Below are positions 1 to 8,539 of a DNA stretch of 36,528 nucleotides, one piece after another (position 1 is the stretch's first letter; every line of letters starts with the position of its first letter). The stretch is from Opitutales bacterium. GTDB lineage: Bacteria; Verrucomicrobiota; Verrucomicrobiia; Opitutales; Seribacteraceae. The DNA is taken from positions 1 to 36,528 of the forward strand of contig JAOHKZ010000022.1 in NCBI GenBank assembly GCA_028101545.1, read 5' to 3'. The notes beneath the pieces are model-generated. The model had not been told where the DNA came from, ran no database searches, and saw only the letters and a list, made by a program, of their open reading frames with translations. Made by a program: the position numbers and the translations under genes.

Positions 1-1705
1 GATAAATAACAATCTTACTGGCTTTGTTGTAGAGTCTAATTCTAAAAGAGCCGAAATTGACAAATCTATTTCAAAACTATCTTCTGGCAAAAAATTAGTT
101 AATGCTGGTGATGACACTGGTGCATTTAGCCAAGCAAGTAAATTAAGCTCAAAACATAAAAGAGATCTTGGAAGTCTACAAAACTTACAAAACCTTGTTT
201 CATATTCACAATCCCAAGATGCTGTTTTAGAACAAGTAGGGAAAATTTTAAATCGCATGAATGAACTTGCTGTTCGTGCATTGGATGTAACAACAAACGA
301 CGAAGACCGAGAAAACTACGATAAAGAATTCAAGGAGCTAGCAGATCAATTAGAAGAATTAGATAAACAAGATTTTAACGGTAAAAAATTATTTGGGGCA
401 GGTGCGTTTAGTGCAGATAAAAAGCAATTTATTGAATCGCTCAAAACTACTTGGCTAAAAGCAGCAGAGGAAACTGTGACAAACGAATATGGTTGGACTA
501 CAAAGCCTACGGATGATTGGAACTTAATTGTTAACGAAAACGATACAGGAGGATATGCTGCTTTTGTAAGCTACACTTACGGGGGAAATAAAAAGGGTGA
601 TGTGATAGAAATGCAATTCGATTTACCCGATTTTTATGCACCCCACACATCTCCAAACTCTGAGGCTGACAGAACTGTAGCCCACGAAATGGTTCATCTA
701 ATGCAGGCACAGAATAATTATGTTGGTGACCTAACTGGAGATGGTTCTAGTAAGGCTTCTTGGTTTATGGAAGGTCTTGCCGAATTTATTCATGGAGCAG
801 ATTCAAGAGCACTAGGTCATCTCGGAAGTGCGACTCCCACTGATGCTCAAATTGATGCCCTAACTGCAAAAATTGGAACGGGTAATGAAGCTTGGACTGC
901 TAGTGATCAGTATTCAGCTGCTTATTTAGCCACCAGATTTTTACATAAAAAAATCACCGATGCGGGTTTTACAGATGGAGTCAAAGATATGACAGTTTGG
1001 ATGAAAGCACAGCACGACGCAAATGCTGGATCTGCTGCTAGCGGAATTAATGCTTATTTTGCACACAGAGGTATTGGTGGTGCAGGTTACGATAATGACG
1101 CTTTCGTAGCTGAGTTTAAAGGAGTTAACGGAAGAAATTTTATCAAAAGTGATATTCTTCCAAATATAAACAATGCTGATACTGGTTCGATCAGAGGTAG
1201 CGATGTGGGTGCTGGACCCAGTCTCGACGGAAAAGCAGTAATTGACGATTCGATTACAGGTGCACCAACTGGTACTTACATTGAAGAAGTGGAAGAAAGT
1301 TCTTTAGCAGCTTCAATTGATGGTACGGGTGCGACCTACGACTTAACATCAGTCAATTCAATAACTATTTCTGATACTGCTACGTACAATTTGGAATCAA
1401 TATCTAATGCTCGGGGCACTCTAACTCAATTAACTGCTTGGATGGAAACTTTAGCTTCTGAGCGATCCAATGTCGGAGCAAATTTAAGCCGTTTAGAAAA
1501 GGAAATTGGTAATTTAAATGGTAAAATCATGAGCGGGGAAATGGCGGTAAGTCGAATTGAAGATACTGATGTTGCAAAAGAAAGTACTCGACTGTCTTCT
1601 AATCAAGTTCGAATGCAAGCGAGTATAGCAATTTTAGCCCAAGCTAAAAACTTGAATGTTGGCATTCAAGATCTAATAAAAGGTATCATGATTGGCAGAG
1701 CTTAA
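1..1705 (+). CDS. Flagellin with embedded zinc metallopeptidase (flagellinolysin-type), 5'-truncated by the window
   Basis: The reading frame is open from base 2, so the start lies upstream and 567 residues are visible. The N-terminus is classic flagellin D0/D1 (INNNLTGFVVES, SKLSSGKK, then NELAVRALD at the first internal Met, base 257). The C-terminal ~95 residues are the matching D1/D0 helices (SRIEDTDVAKES, QASIAILAQA). Between them a roughly 230-residue insert carries HEMVH at 683-697 and WFMEGLAEF, whose first Glu is at 770-772, 29 residues after the first His. That is the HExxH...E gluzincin arrangement with the EGxAEF signature seen in collagenase-like (M9) and flagellinolysin domains. 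Inferred role: a filament subunit that displays proteolytic activity on the flagellum surface. All three zinc ligands and the catalytic Glu are present, so it looks active. It ends 12 bp before a convergent ligase gene. Confidence 0.9.
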   Translation, partial: INNNLTGFVVESNSKRAEIDKSISKLSSGKKLVNAGDDTGAFSQASKLSSKHKRDLGSLQNLQNLVSYSQSQDAVLEQVGKILNRMNELAVRALDVTTNDEDRENYDKEFKELADQLEELDKQDFNGKKLFGAGAFSADKKQFIESLKTTWLKAAEETVTNEYGWTTKPTDDWNLIVNENDTGGYAAFVSYTYGGNKKGDVIEMQFDLPDFYAPHTSPNSEADRTVAHEMVHLMQAQNNYVGDLTGDGSSKASWFMEGLAEFIHGADSRALGHLGSATPTDAQIDALTAKIGTGNEAWTASDQYSAAYLATRFLHKKITDAGFTDGVKDMTVWMKAQHDANAGSAASGINAYFAHRGIGGAGYDNDAFVAEFKGVNGRNFIKSDILPNINNADTGSIRGSDVGAGPSLDGKAVIDDSITGAPTGTYIEEVEESSLAASIDGTGATYDLTSVNSITISDTATYNLESISNARGTLTQLTAWMETLASERSNVGANLSRLEKEIGNLNGKIMSGEMAVSRIEDTDVAKESTRLSSNQVRMQASIAILAQAKNLNVGIQDLIKGIMIGRA

Positions 1706-1716
1706 TTTAATTTCTC

Positions 1717-3276
1717 TTATTTTATACTTTTTCTCACCCCTTGGAAATCGATTTTCCCTGTGGGAAGTATCGGAATTTTTTCAATTTTCTGAACTTTTTT
1801 TGGAATCCAAAGATTAGGCAGGCCATTCTCCCTCAATTTTTTTCGAAATTCTGAAAAATCGATTTCCTTTTCGGTTACTAAAACTAATTGCTCACCTTTA
1901 TTTGGATCGGGTTGCCCGACAACCACCAAAGATGTTTCGTTGTCATTTTGATTAAAAAGTAACTTCTTAATTTTTTCTTCTATTGTTTCATGAGGTACCA
2001 TTTCGCCTCCTATTTTAGAAAATCGTGATAACCGACCTTTAATAAATAAAAAATTGTCGGCGTCCAGGTATCCAATGTCTCCTGTAATAAACCATTTTTC
2101 TTCGGTTAACACTTCTTTGGTTTTTTTAACATCATTTAGGTAACCGGAGAAAATATTTGGCCCACGAAAACAAAGAAGTCCGGTTTCACAGGTTTCTAAA
2201 TCCTGGCGAGTATCAGGATGAATCGTTTTACATTCAATTTCAGGAAATAAACGGCCAACCGAGTCTTTTCGAAATCCATGCCCTGGTAAATTAAAACTAA
2301 TACCAGGTGCTGTCTCGGTTAATCCATAACCCTCAAGATACGAACATGAGGCAAATTTCTCCCATTTAACCCTAAATGAATCTTCTGTTTTTTCAGCACC
2401 GGCAACCACATACTGAAGAGATTCAAAATCTTCAGCCTTTCCCCTACTCAAAAAGCCACGCAAAAAAGTGGGCGTGCCTAATAAAAAGGTAATTTTTTCT
2501 TTTCGGATTGCTTCCAGACCAACCTTGACATCCAAGGGTGACGGAACCGTTACGATTGGAATATCATAAAGCAATGGAAAGCAGGTGGAGACAGTAAACC
2601 CAAAACTGTGAAATAATGGTAAATTTGCTAGAAGACTCGCATCTTTATCAAAAAGATCAAGTTGGTTAATTTGAGAACAATTAGAAAGAATATTCTGATG
2701 ACTTAGAACAACACCTTTAGGATCCCCTGAACTGCCACTTGTGAATAAAATAGTTGCCTCCTCGGTACTTGATCGAATCGGAATTTTAAGAAAAAAGCGT
2801 GAAACGAAGATGGGGAGTTTTAAAATCAAGTATTCTATAAGCAGTTGGTAAGGCTTTTTTAATAAATTTTTCAACCAAGAAGAAATTTCAATGACATTCT
2901 CAGTCCATGGAAAATCAGGAAATTTATCCATCATTTTCTCAGCGGTAATTATTGTTTTAATCTCTGCCTTTCGAATAAGCTTTTCAGCAACACTTGAACC
3001 CAAAGAAAAATTAAGATTCACAGGAGTCTTTCCAGCAAAAAAAACAGCGAGGTTTGCAATTGTACCCGCCAATCCTGGTGGAAGCACAATCCCGATTCTT
3101 TGTGCCTGACAATTCCTTCGTAAATTTGCAGCTAATTTAACTGATAATAAAAGCAATTTATTTCGGGAACAAAAATACGGCCCGGGTAGACCATAATCCA
3201 CCAACGGTAATCGATCGGATTTTCTTTTCAAAGACCGAAATAATGCGTCAGCCATATGTTCTGCTTCAATTTTCAT
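1717..3276 (-). CDS. AMP-dependent acyl-CoA / acyl-ACP synthetase
   Basis: A 519-residue member of the ANL adenylate-forming superfamily, which activates a carboxylic acid with ATP to an acyl-adenylate and passes it to a thiol. Visible motifs are the P-loop-like TILFTSGSSGDPKG (about residue 175), YGLTETAPGISF (about 318), TGDIGYLD followed by KGRLSRFSKIGGE (hinge, about 395-420), and the C-terminal catalytic Lys in PTGKIDF. The closest general resemblance is to the acyl-ACP synthetase half of Aas and to long-chain fatty-acid ligases, with no acyltransferase domain attached. The substrate cannot be read from the sequence. The start is ATG at 3276; a second Met at residue 8 is possible, and neither has a ribosome binding site. 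It converges with the flagellin and shows no operon partner. Confidence 0.85.
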   Translation of the reverse strand: MKIEAEHMADALFRSLKRKSDRLPLVDYGLPGPYFCSRNKLLLLSVKLAANLRRNCQAQRIGIVLPPGLAGTIANLAVFFAGKTPVNLNFSLGSSVAEKLIRKAEIKTIITAEKMMDKFPDFPWTENVIEISSWLKNLLKKPYQLLIEYLILKLPIFVSRFFLKIPIRSSTEEATILFTSGSSGDPKGVVLSHQNILSNCSQINQLDLFDKDASLLANLPLFHSFGFTVSTCFPLLYDIPIVTVPSPLDVKVGLEAIRKEKITFLLGTPTFLRGFLSRGKAEDFESLQYVVAGAEKTEDSFRVKWEKFASCSYLEGYGLTETAPGISFNLPGHGFRKDSVGRLFPEIECKTIHPDTRQDLETCETGLLCFRGPNIFSGYLNDVKKTKEVLTEEKWFITGDIGYLDADNFLFIKGRLSRFSKIGGEMVPHETIEEKIKKLLFNQNDNETSLVVVGQPDPNKGEQLVLVTEKEIDFSEFRKKLRENGLPNLWIPKKVQKIEKIPILPTGKIDFQGVRKSIK

Positions 3277-3314
3277 ATTCGAAAGAAAGTTATCTTAAAC
3301 GAAAGGCTTTGTGG

Positions 3315-3342
3315 TTGCCATAAAAACTTCGAAGGGGATAAT
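3315..3342 (+). promoter_or_regulatory. Promoter TTGCCA-N16-GATAAT for the cimA leader
   Basis: The -35 element TTGCCA lies at 3315-3320 and the -10 element GATAAT at 3337-3342, with 16 bp between. The arrangement matches that upstream of tRNA-Val and the Sco gene in this window. Initiation would fall near 3349, leaving about 187 nt before the GTG start of cimA. A second TATAAT at 3520-3525, only 10 nt before the GTG, lacks a -35 and could drive a leaderless transcript. Confidence 0.5.
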
Positions 3343-3401
3343 AAAAAGATGTCCATTAACTCTAATATACACTGCTATAAAGGAGCTTACCCAAAAAAGG
3401 C

Positions 3402-3456
3402 CACCCGAATTTCGTAGCCCGATTTCGGGTGATCATTTTCTTCTGAGATCGGGCTA
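3402..3456 (+). promoter_or_regulatory. Competing stem-loops in the cimA leader (possible attenuator)
   Basis: Stem A pairs CACCCGAA (3402-3409) with TTCGGGTG (3424-3431). Stem B pairs 3415-3426 with 3445-3456 in a 12-bp helix with one G-U pair. The right arm of A overlaps the left arm of B at 3424-3426 and the rest is interleaved, so the two are mutually exclusive or form a pseudoknot. A 22-codon ORF (3349-3417, MSINSNIHCY...) ends exactly where stem B begins; it has three Ile codons (ATT, ATA, ATT) but no run of them. The tract after stem B (tacaatattttgtt) is only weakly U-rich. Attenuation or metabolite sensing of isoleucine supply is an inference; no known riboswitch class was recognised. 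Apart from this structure, 3277-3535 holds no gene. Confidence 0.45.
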
Positions 3457-3535
3457 TACAATATTTTGTTACTTTAAATCATTCATTAGTAGCACCAATT
3501 ACTTCATTTAACTTTATTTTATAATTATTTTTATC

Positions 3536-5122
3536 GTGAACGAATCAGAAAAAAAACAAACTCTAATTTACGACACAACCTTACGAGACGGTTCGCAGGC
3601 AGAAGGAGTCTCTTTCACCGTTACAGCTAAATTGAGGGTCGCCGAAAAACTGGATCAATTTGGAGTCGATTATATCGAGGGAGGTTGGCCTGGAAGTAAC
3701 CCTAGAGATATGGCTTTTTTTGAAAAAGCAACTGAACTCAACCTAAACCATGCTAAAATTGCCGCGTTTGGCTCCACTCGAAGAGCATCTTCCGCTGTGG
3801 AAGATGATCCACAAATTAAACTTCTTTTGGACGCGAACACCCCTGTTGTAACAATTTTTGGTAAATCATGGCTCCTTCATGTGACCGATGTATTACGGAC
3901 GACACCGGAGGAAAATTTGGCCATGATCGAAGACTCTGTACGATATTTAAAAGAACAGGGAAAAGAGGTGATCTACGATGCTGAGCATTTTTTTGATGGT
4001 TATACAAACAACCCAGAATATGCCCTTTCAACTCTTGCAGCTGCAGAAAAAGGAGGTGCTGACTTTTTGGTTCTTTGCGAAACAAATGGAGGCAAACTTG
4101 TTCCAGATGTAAGAAAAATTACTCAAACAGTAGTCGATAAATTTCCCAATTCGTCTATTGGAATGCATTGCCATAATGATGCCGGGGTTGGGGTTGCAGT
4201 AAGCCTTACTGGTATAGAAGTTGGAGCAAAAATGGTACAAGGTACAATGAATGGCTATGGGGAAAGAAATGGGAATGCCAACTTGACGACGATTATCCCA
4301 AATTTAGAACTTAAAATGGAACGAAAGACCAATTGCAGCGAACACCTGTCCAAGCTGCGAGACTTATCTTTCTTTATCGACGATGCTACTAACCTGCGCC
4401 CCGATATTCGTGCTCCTTATGTGGGTGCAGCTTCCTTTGCTCATAAAGGAGGGGTACATGCAGATGCAGCGTCAAAATCGACAAGAAGCTACGAACACAT
4501 TGATCCGGCACTGGTGGGAAATCGAACACGAGTTTTAGTTTCTGATATGTCAGGACGAAGCAGCATTATGATGAAGGCGAAGGAAATGGGCATGGAAGTG
4601 GATGGTCGTTCGCAAGAAATGAAATCTTTTCTTGAGGAATTAAAAAGACTTGAATTTCAAGGTTATGAATTCGAGGCTGCGGATGCATCTTTTGATCTTT
4701 TATTAAAACGATTCCTCAGGGGGGAAGAATCAGCATTTAAGATCCTTCGTTATCATGTCGGAGTTTCCAGGGAAGAAGGAACAGATGAATCGAAATCCGA
4801 AGCCACAGTCAAACTAATGGTCAAAGATGAGATTAGGCATACGGTTGCGGAAGGAAATGGGCCCGTTTCTGCATTGGATCATGCGCTCAGAAAAGCATTG
4901 GAAAAAGACTTCCCTTTTATTCAGGAGGTTCGCTTGGTCGATTTTACAGTTCGAATCCTAGAGAGTAATTTAGGAACAGATGCAATTACTCGAGTGCATG
5001 TTGAATCAACTGATGGGAAAAAAACTTGGGGTACTGTAGGCGTAAGTGATAATGTGATCACTGCCAGTTGGGAAGCATTGGTTGATTCAGTTTCTCATAA
5101 GATTCAAATGGAATCCTCCTGA
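3536..5122 (+). CDS. cimA: (R)-citramalate synthase
   Basis: A 528-residue enzyme of the HMGL-like/alpha-isopropylmalate synthase superfamily, condensing acetyl-CoA with pyruvate to citramalate, the first step of threonine-independent isoleucine synthesis. The N-terminal TIM barrel shows the metal/pyruvate motif YDTTLRDGSQAEG (residues 12-24), HCHNDAGVGVA (about 212) and NGYGERNGNANL (about 238). The C-terminal third is the regulatory LeuA-dimer domain. The opening DTTLRDGSQAEG and GGWPGSNPRD are typical of the CimA branch rather than LeuA. The start is GTG at 3536 with no Shine-Dalgarno. The gene is monocistronic, preceded by a structured leader, and its 3' end overlaps the convergent glycosyltransferase gene by 19 bp. 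Because threonine genes sit just downstream on the other strand, the organism may have two routes to 2-oxobutanoate. Confidence 0.9.
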   Translation: MNESEKKQTLIYDTTLRDGSQAEGVSFTVTAKLRVAEKLDQFGVDYIEGGWPGSNPRDMAFFEKATELNLNHAKIAAFGSTRRASSAVEDDPQIKLLLDANTPVVTIFGKSWLLHVTDVLRTTPEENLAMIEDSVRYLKEQGKEVIYDAEHFFDGYTNNPEYALSTLAAAEKGGADFLVLCETNGGKLVPDVRKITQTVVDKFPNSSIGMHCHNDAGVGVAVSLTGIEVGAKMVQGTMNGYGERNGNANLTTIIPNLELKMERKTNCSEHLSKLRDLSFFIDDATNLRPDIRAPYVGAASFAHKGGVHADAASKSTRSYEHIDPALVGNRTRVLVSDMSGRSSIMMKAKEMGMEVDGRSQEMKSFLEELKRLEFQGYEFEAADASFDLLLKRFLRGEESAFKILRYHVGVSREEGTDESKSEATVKLMVKDEIRHTVAEGNGPVSALDHALRKALEKDFPFIQEVRLVDFTVRILESNLGTDAITRVHVESTDGKKTWGTVGVSDNVITASWEALVDSVSHKIQMESS

Positions 5123-5940
5123 AACTCATGAATATTTACCCGCGGTCCAGTGGGTCTCCAAATAGATGAATTTGTAGAACGAAAACAAATATTGGTGGGA
5201 ATCCCTAAATTAGCAGCCAAATGACCGGGGCCAGAATCATTTCCCCAAAATTCAAAAACCCCCTCACTTAATTTGTTTTTGTATTCTTCTATAGAAGAAG
5301 GTTGAACATACTTAATTCTTCCTGAGAAAAGAAATTCCTCCTCTTTAAAAGTTTTAAATATTTTCCGATCTGCCTCTCCAAAACAAAATGTAACCCGATT
5401 AGAATTCTTATCTTTCAACCAAGTTTCAGCTAAATTTTTGTAAAAGGAAAATGGCATATTTTTATATTCTCCACCACTCCCGGGGTGAATCCACATATTT
5501 GAATTTTCACTCCAACAGTCACCTATCCATGCATTTGAAAAAATGGTTGGTAAAAAAGGTGTATTCGTTTTTTTAAACATAGCTTTAACAATATGAGGTC
5601 CTTCTGTAGGTCTTGAAGCTAAAATAAAAATCTGATTTGCTCCGAAATTCTTTAATTCATTTTTCCATTCTTCATCATCCCAGAATGTAAAAATATCTGC
5701 CCCCTCAATTCTTTTTGAAATTTGAGACAGTCCAAGATCTAAATCAAGTAATTCGGATAAGCCCTCTCTTTTATTAACTAAAGAAAAATACGATGGTTTA
5801 GTTAAAAGAATAACTTCACGGTAAGAATTCGGGATATGATAAAGTAAAGGTAATGTTAGAATAAAATCACCCAAGCCTCCTCCACGAAATACAATCGCTT
5901 TTTCTTTAAAGGTTAATGGCAAAGAAATATCTTTACTCAT
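5104..5940 (-). CDS. Glycosyltransferase family 9 (heptosyltransferase-like)
   Basis: A 278-residue protein resembling ADP-heptose:LPS heptosyltransferases (GT9, GT-B fold). The N-terminal FRGGGLGDFILTLPLL is the GDxxxxxP-type acceptor loop. The C-terminal half carries IHPGSGGEYKNMP (about 153) and the nucleotide-sugar motif GNDSGPGHLAANLGIPT (about 235-250). The likely role is addition of a sugar to LPS core or another envelope glycan at the cytoplasmic face. I chose ATG at 5940 over a TTG one codon upstream. It lies 14 bp after thrC on the same strand, so it is probably the last gene of the serA-to-thrC run. It is slightly shorter than typical heptosyltransferases (about 320-350 residues), and donor and acceptor are unknown. 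Confidence 0.75.
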   Translation of the reverse strand: MSKDISLPLTFKEKAIVFRGGGLGDFILTLPLLYHIPNSYREVILLTKPSYFSLVNKREGLSELLDLDLGLSQISKRIEGADIFTFWDDEEWKNELKNFGANQIFILASRPTEGPHIVKAMFKKTNTPFLPTIFSNAWIGDCWSENSNMWIHPGSGGEYKNMPFSFYKNLAETWLKDKNSNRVTFCFGEADRKIFKTFKEEEFLFSGRIKYVQPSSIEEYKNKLSEGVFEFWGNDSGPGHLAANLGIPTNICFRSTNSSIWRPTGPRVNIHEFQEDSI

Positions 5941-5954
5941 CAAAGGAATAAAAT

Positions 5955-7313
5955 TCAGCTAATCTTATCTTCAATAAAAGAGCGAATGGCATCAGCGTTG
6001 GAGCCAATTGAAAATTTTACACTCTTTTTTTCTTTTAATTCTTCTAAAACAACAGACTTTGGTTGCGGCAATGAAGCAGTTTCATAAACATTGGGAAATT
6101 TTGCAGGATGAGCTGTAGCAAGTATAAGATATTTCTCGGAGTCTTTTAAAGACTTAAAAGCACAGGCCGTGTGGGGATCAACTAGATAATCATATTTTTC
6201 CTGTACATTTCGAATAATTTCAGGAATTTCATCATCGGAAACTGAGGAACTTGAAAATCCATCTACCTGAAAATTATCAAAGCAATACTTTCCTTCCTTA
6301 GAAAAAATTGCCATTATCTGGGTAAGTTTTTGTGTATCTCCATCAAGAATAAAGTAAAGTAATCTTTCAAAATTTGAAGCGATCTGTATATCCATGGAAG
6401 GAGCAAGGCTTTGCGAGACTTCACTCAGTGAATATTGGCCATATTTGAAAAGTCGGTGAAGAACATCGTTTTGATTGGTTGCTACTTGAAAGCCTTTGAT
6501 GGGCAATTTCATTTTTGTTAACAACCAACCTGCAAAAACATTTCCGAAATTTCCGGTTGGAACAACAAAAGTTGTACTTAAACGATCTTCATTCGCTAAT
6601 TTTAACCAAGCGAAAAGATAATAGACAGATTGTGCGAGAATTCGTGCTAAATTAATAGAATTAACAGCAGACAAGCCTACTTTTTTCTTAAACTCAAGGT
6701 CGGAAAATATTTCTTTCACTGCTCGTTGAGCGTCATCAAAAGTACCTTCAATAGCCAAAGGAAAAACATTACCTGATTCGGTGCAAGTCATCTGTCTTTC
6801 CTGAAGGGGAGAAACTTTTCCATCGGGAAATAAAATAAAAACCGTTACTCCTTTTTTTCCCAATAATCCAGCGATTGCAGCTGCGCCTGTATCTCCGGAA
6901 GTCGCTCCAAGAACCGTTAATTCTCTACCGCTTTTTTTAATTTGTTCCTCATAAAGATTACCCAGAAGCTGAAGTGCAAAATCTTTAAAAGCTAATGTTG
7001 GCCCGTGAAAAAGTTCCAATACCTTGAGGTTTTCATCAAGAGATACAATGGGAGCAATTTCATTATGAGAAAATCGAGAATAAGAATCTTCCACAATTTC
7101 ACGCAGAGTATTCTCATTAATATCAGTCGCAAATAAACGGAAGAAGGAAAAACAAAGTTCGGAATAGCTCATGTTTTCCCAATCGGAAAGAAAAGGCGTA
7201 ATGTCAGGAAACTCGCTTGGCAGGTACAACCCCCCATCAGGTGCCAGGCCTTGGGCCACCGCTTCAGAAAAGCTGACTGAACCCGCCTGTCCTCGGGTAC
7301 TGACGAATTTCAT
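5955..7313 (-). CDS. thrC: Threonine synthase
   Basis: A 452-residue PLP enzyme converting O-phosphohomoserine to threonine. The N-terminal MKFVSTRGQ...SFSEAVAQGLAPDGGLYLP is diagnostic of the long proteobacterial/yeast-type ThrC. The PLP lysine is K110 in GPTLAFKDFALQ, and the phosphate-binding region includes LGATSGDTGAAA (about 137-148). A Shine-Dalgarno-like AAAGGA sits 7 nt before the ATG, the only convincing one in the window. It starts 11 bp after lysC and follows hom-lysC, so three aspartate-family steps are co-transcribed. Confidence 0.93.
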   Translation of the reverse strand: MKFVSTRGQAGSVSFSEAVAQGLAPDGGLYLPSEFPDITPFLSDWENMSYSELCFSFFRLFATDINENTLREIVEDSYSRFSHNEIAPIVSLDENLKVLELFHGPTLAFKDFALQLLGNLYEEQIKKSGRELTVLGATSGDTGAAAIAGLLGKKGVTVFILFPDGKVSPLQERQMTCTESGNVFPLAIEGTFDDAQRAVKEIFSDLEFKKKVGLSAVNSINLARILAQSVYYLFAWLKLANEDRLSTTFVVPTGNFGNVFAGWLLTKMKLPIKGFQVATNQNDVLHRLFKYGQYSLSEVSQSLAPSMDIQIASNFERLLYFILDGDTQKLTQIMAIFSKEGKYCFDNFQVDGFSSSSVSDDEIPEIIRNVQEKYDYLVDPHTACAFKSLKDSEKYLILATAHPAKFPNVYETASLPQPKSVVLEELKEKKSVKFSIGSNADAIRSFIEDKIS

Positions 7314-7324
7314 ATAAAAATCCT

Positions 7325-8539
7325 TTACTTACCTAAATCAAAAGCCTGATGGGCCACCCTAGTCGCATCATCCCCGTTATCCGGACTGACTGCTACTGAA
7401 ATCTTAATTTCGGAAGTACTAATCATAAGCATATTAATTCCAGCATTAGCCAAAGCTTCGAAAAATTTTGAAGCCACCCCAGAATGGGATCGCATACCTA
7501 CCCCAACTACAGAAATCTTTGCTATGTTGGTACTTTTTCCAAGTTTTCCACCCACTTGGCCCTGGAAATGTTCCTTCAATGCCTTTTCTGCTCGAAAAGC
7601 GTCTTCAGAGGGAACGGTAAAAGTAAGATTTGCTTTTCCATTACGAGCCACATTTTGAACGATCATATCAACCACAACCCCTGATTCTGACATGACCTTA
7701 AAGATTGCGGCAGCCGCACCCGGTCGGTCCGGTAACTCTGTAATACTTAATCGGACTTGATTTTTATCAATGGCTACACCACTTACCAGCGTATCCTCGA
7801 GAGATTTTACTTTTTTCTTCACGGTCGTTCCTGTTTTGTTGGAAAAGGTTGAGCGAACTTCAAAGGAGATATTATGTTTTTGGGCAAATTCAACGGCTCG
7901 GGTTTGCATAACTTTTGAACCACTACTCGCCAATTCCAACATTTCCTCATAATTAATTGCTGGAATTTTACAGGCATTTGGAACAATTCGGGGATCGGCC
8001 GTATAAACGCCCTCTACATCGGTAAAAATTTGGCAACTTTTAGCACGCAATGAACCCGCTAAGGCAATCGCGCTTAAATCAGAACCTCCTCTGCCAAATG
8101 TAGTCAAATCCCCCTGATCACTCACGCCTTGAAATCCAGCCACCACAACTACATTTCCAGCCCTTAATTGCTTACGTATATCCCCACCCTTTACTTCGCG
8201 AATTCTAGCTTTTGTATGCATACCCTCAGTCAAAATTTCCGCCTGCCAACCAGTACGAGAAACCGCAGGTACTTTAAGTGCATGCAAGGCAAGAGTCATC
8301 AGAGCAATGGTTTCCTGCTCACCGCAAGTCATTAGAACATCCATTTCACGTTCGGTTGGGTTCTTAAGAATCGCACTCGCCCGTTCTATTAATTGGTTAG
8401 TTACACCTGCTCTTGCTGAAACCACAACGACTACCTGATGCCCTTCGTTAACAGTCCGCTTAACTCGCTTAGCAACCTGCTTGATTCGGTCAACATCAGC
8501 AACTGAAGTACCACCAAATTTTTGTACTACAATACTCAT
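7325..8539 (-). CDS. lysC: Aspartate kinase
   Basis: A 404-residue monofunctional aspartokinase, the ATP-dependent first step of the Lys/Met/Thr pathway. The N-terminal IVVQKFGGTSVAD contains the catalytic KFGGTS motif. FTDVEGVYTADPRIVPNA (about 172-189) is the characteristic substrate/nucleotide segment. The C-terminal ~150 residues form two ACT domains (RLSITELPDRPGAAAAIF and KISVVGVGMRSHSGVASKFF), so feedback inhibition by lysine and/or threonine is likely. Its ATG overlaps the hom stop codon by 4 bp (ATGA), implying translational coupling. Confidence 0.94.
   Translation of the reverse strand: MSIVVQKFGGTSVADVDRIKQVAKRVKRTVNEGHQVVVVVSARAGVTNQLIERASAILKNPTEREMDVLMTCGEQETIALMTLALHALKVPAVSRTGWQAEILTEGMHTKARIREVKGGDIRKQLRAGNVVVVAGFQGVSDQGDLTTFGRGGSDLSAIALAGSLRAKSCQIFTDVEGVYTADPRIVPNACKIPAINYEEMLELASSGSKVMQTRAVEFAQKHNISFEVRSTFSNKTGTTVKKKVKSLEDTLVSGVAIDKNQVRLSITELPDRPGAAAAIFKVMSESGVVVDMIVQNVARNGKANLTFTVPSEDAFRAEKALKEHFQGQVGGKLGKSTNIAKISVVGVGMRSHSGVASKFFEALANAGINMLMISTSEIKISVAVSPDNGDDATRVAHQAFDLGK

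Noticed and set aside
3402-3456. T-box or known amino-acid riboswitch before cimA
   Set aside because: No T-box sequence, specifier loop or other recognised riboswitch core was found; only competing stems are visible.
3311-3511. 66-codon GTG-started frame upstream of cimA
   Set aside because: It begins inside the predicted promoter and runs through the hairpins; the composition is not protein-like and there is no ribosome binding site.
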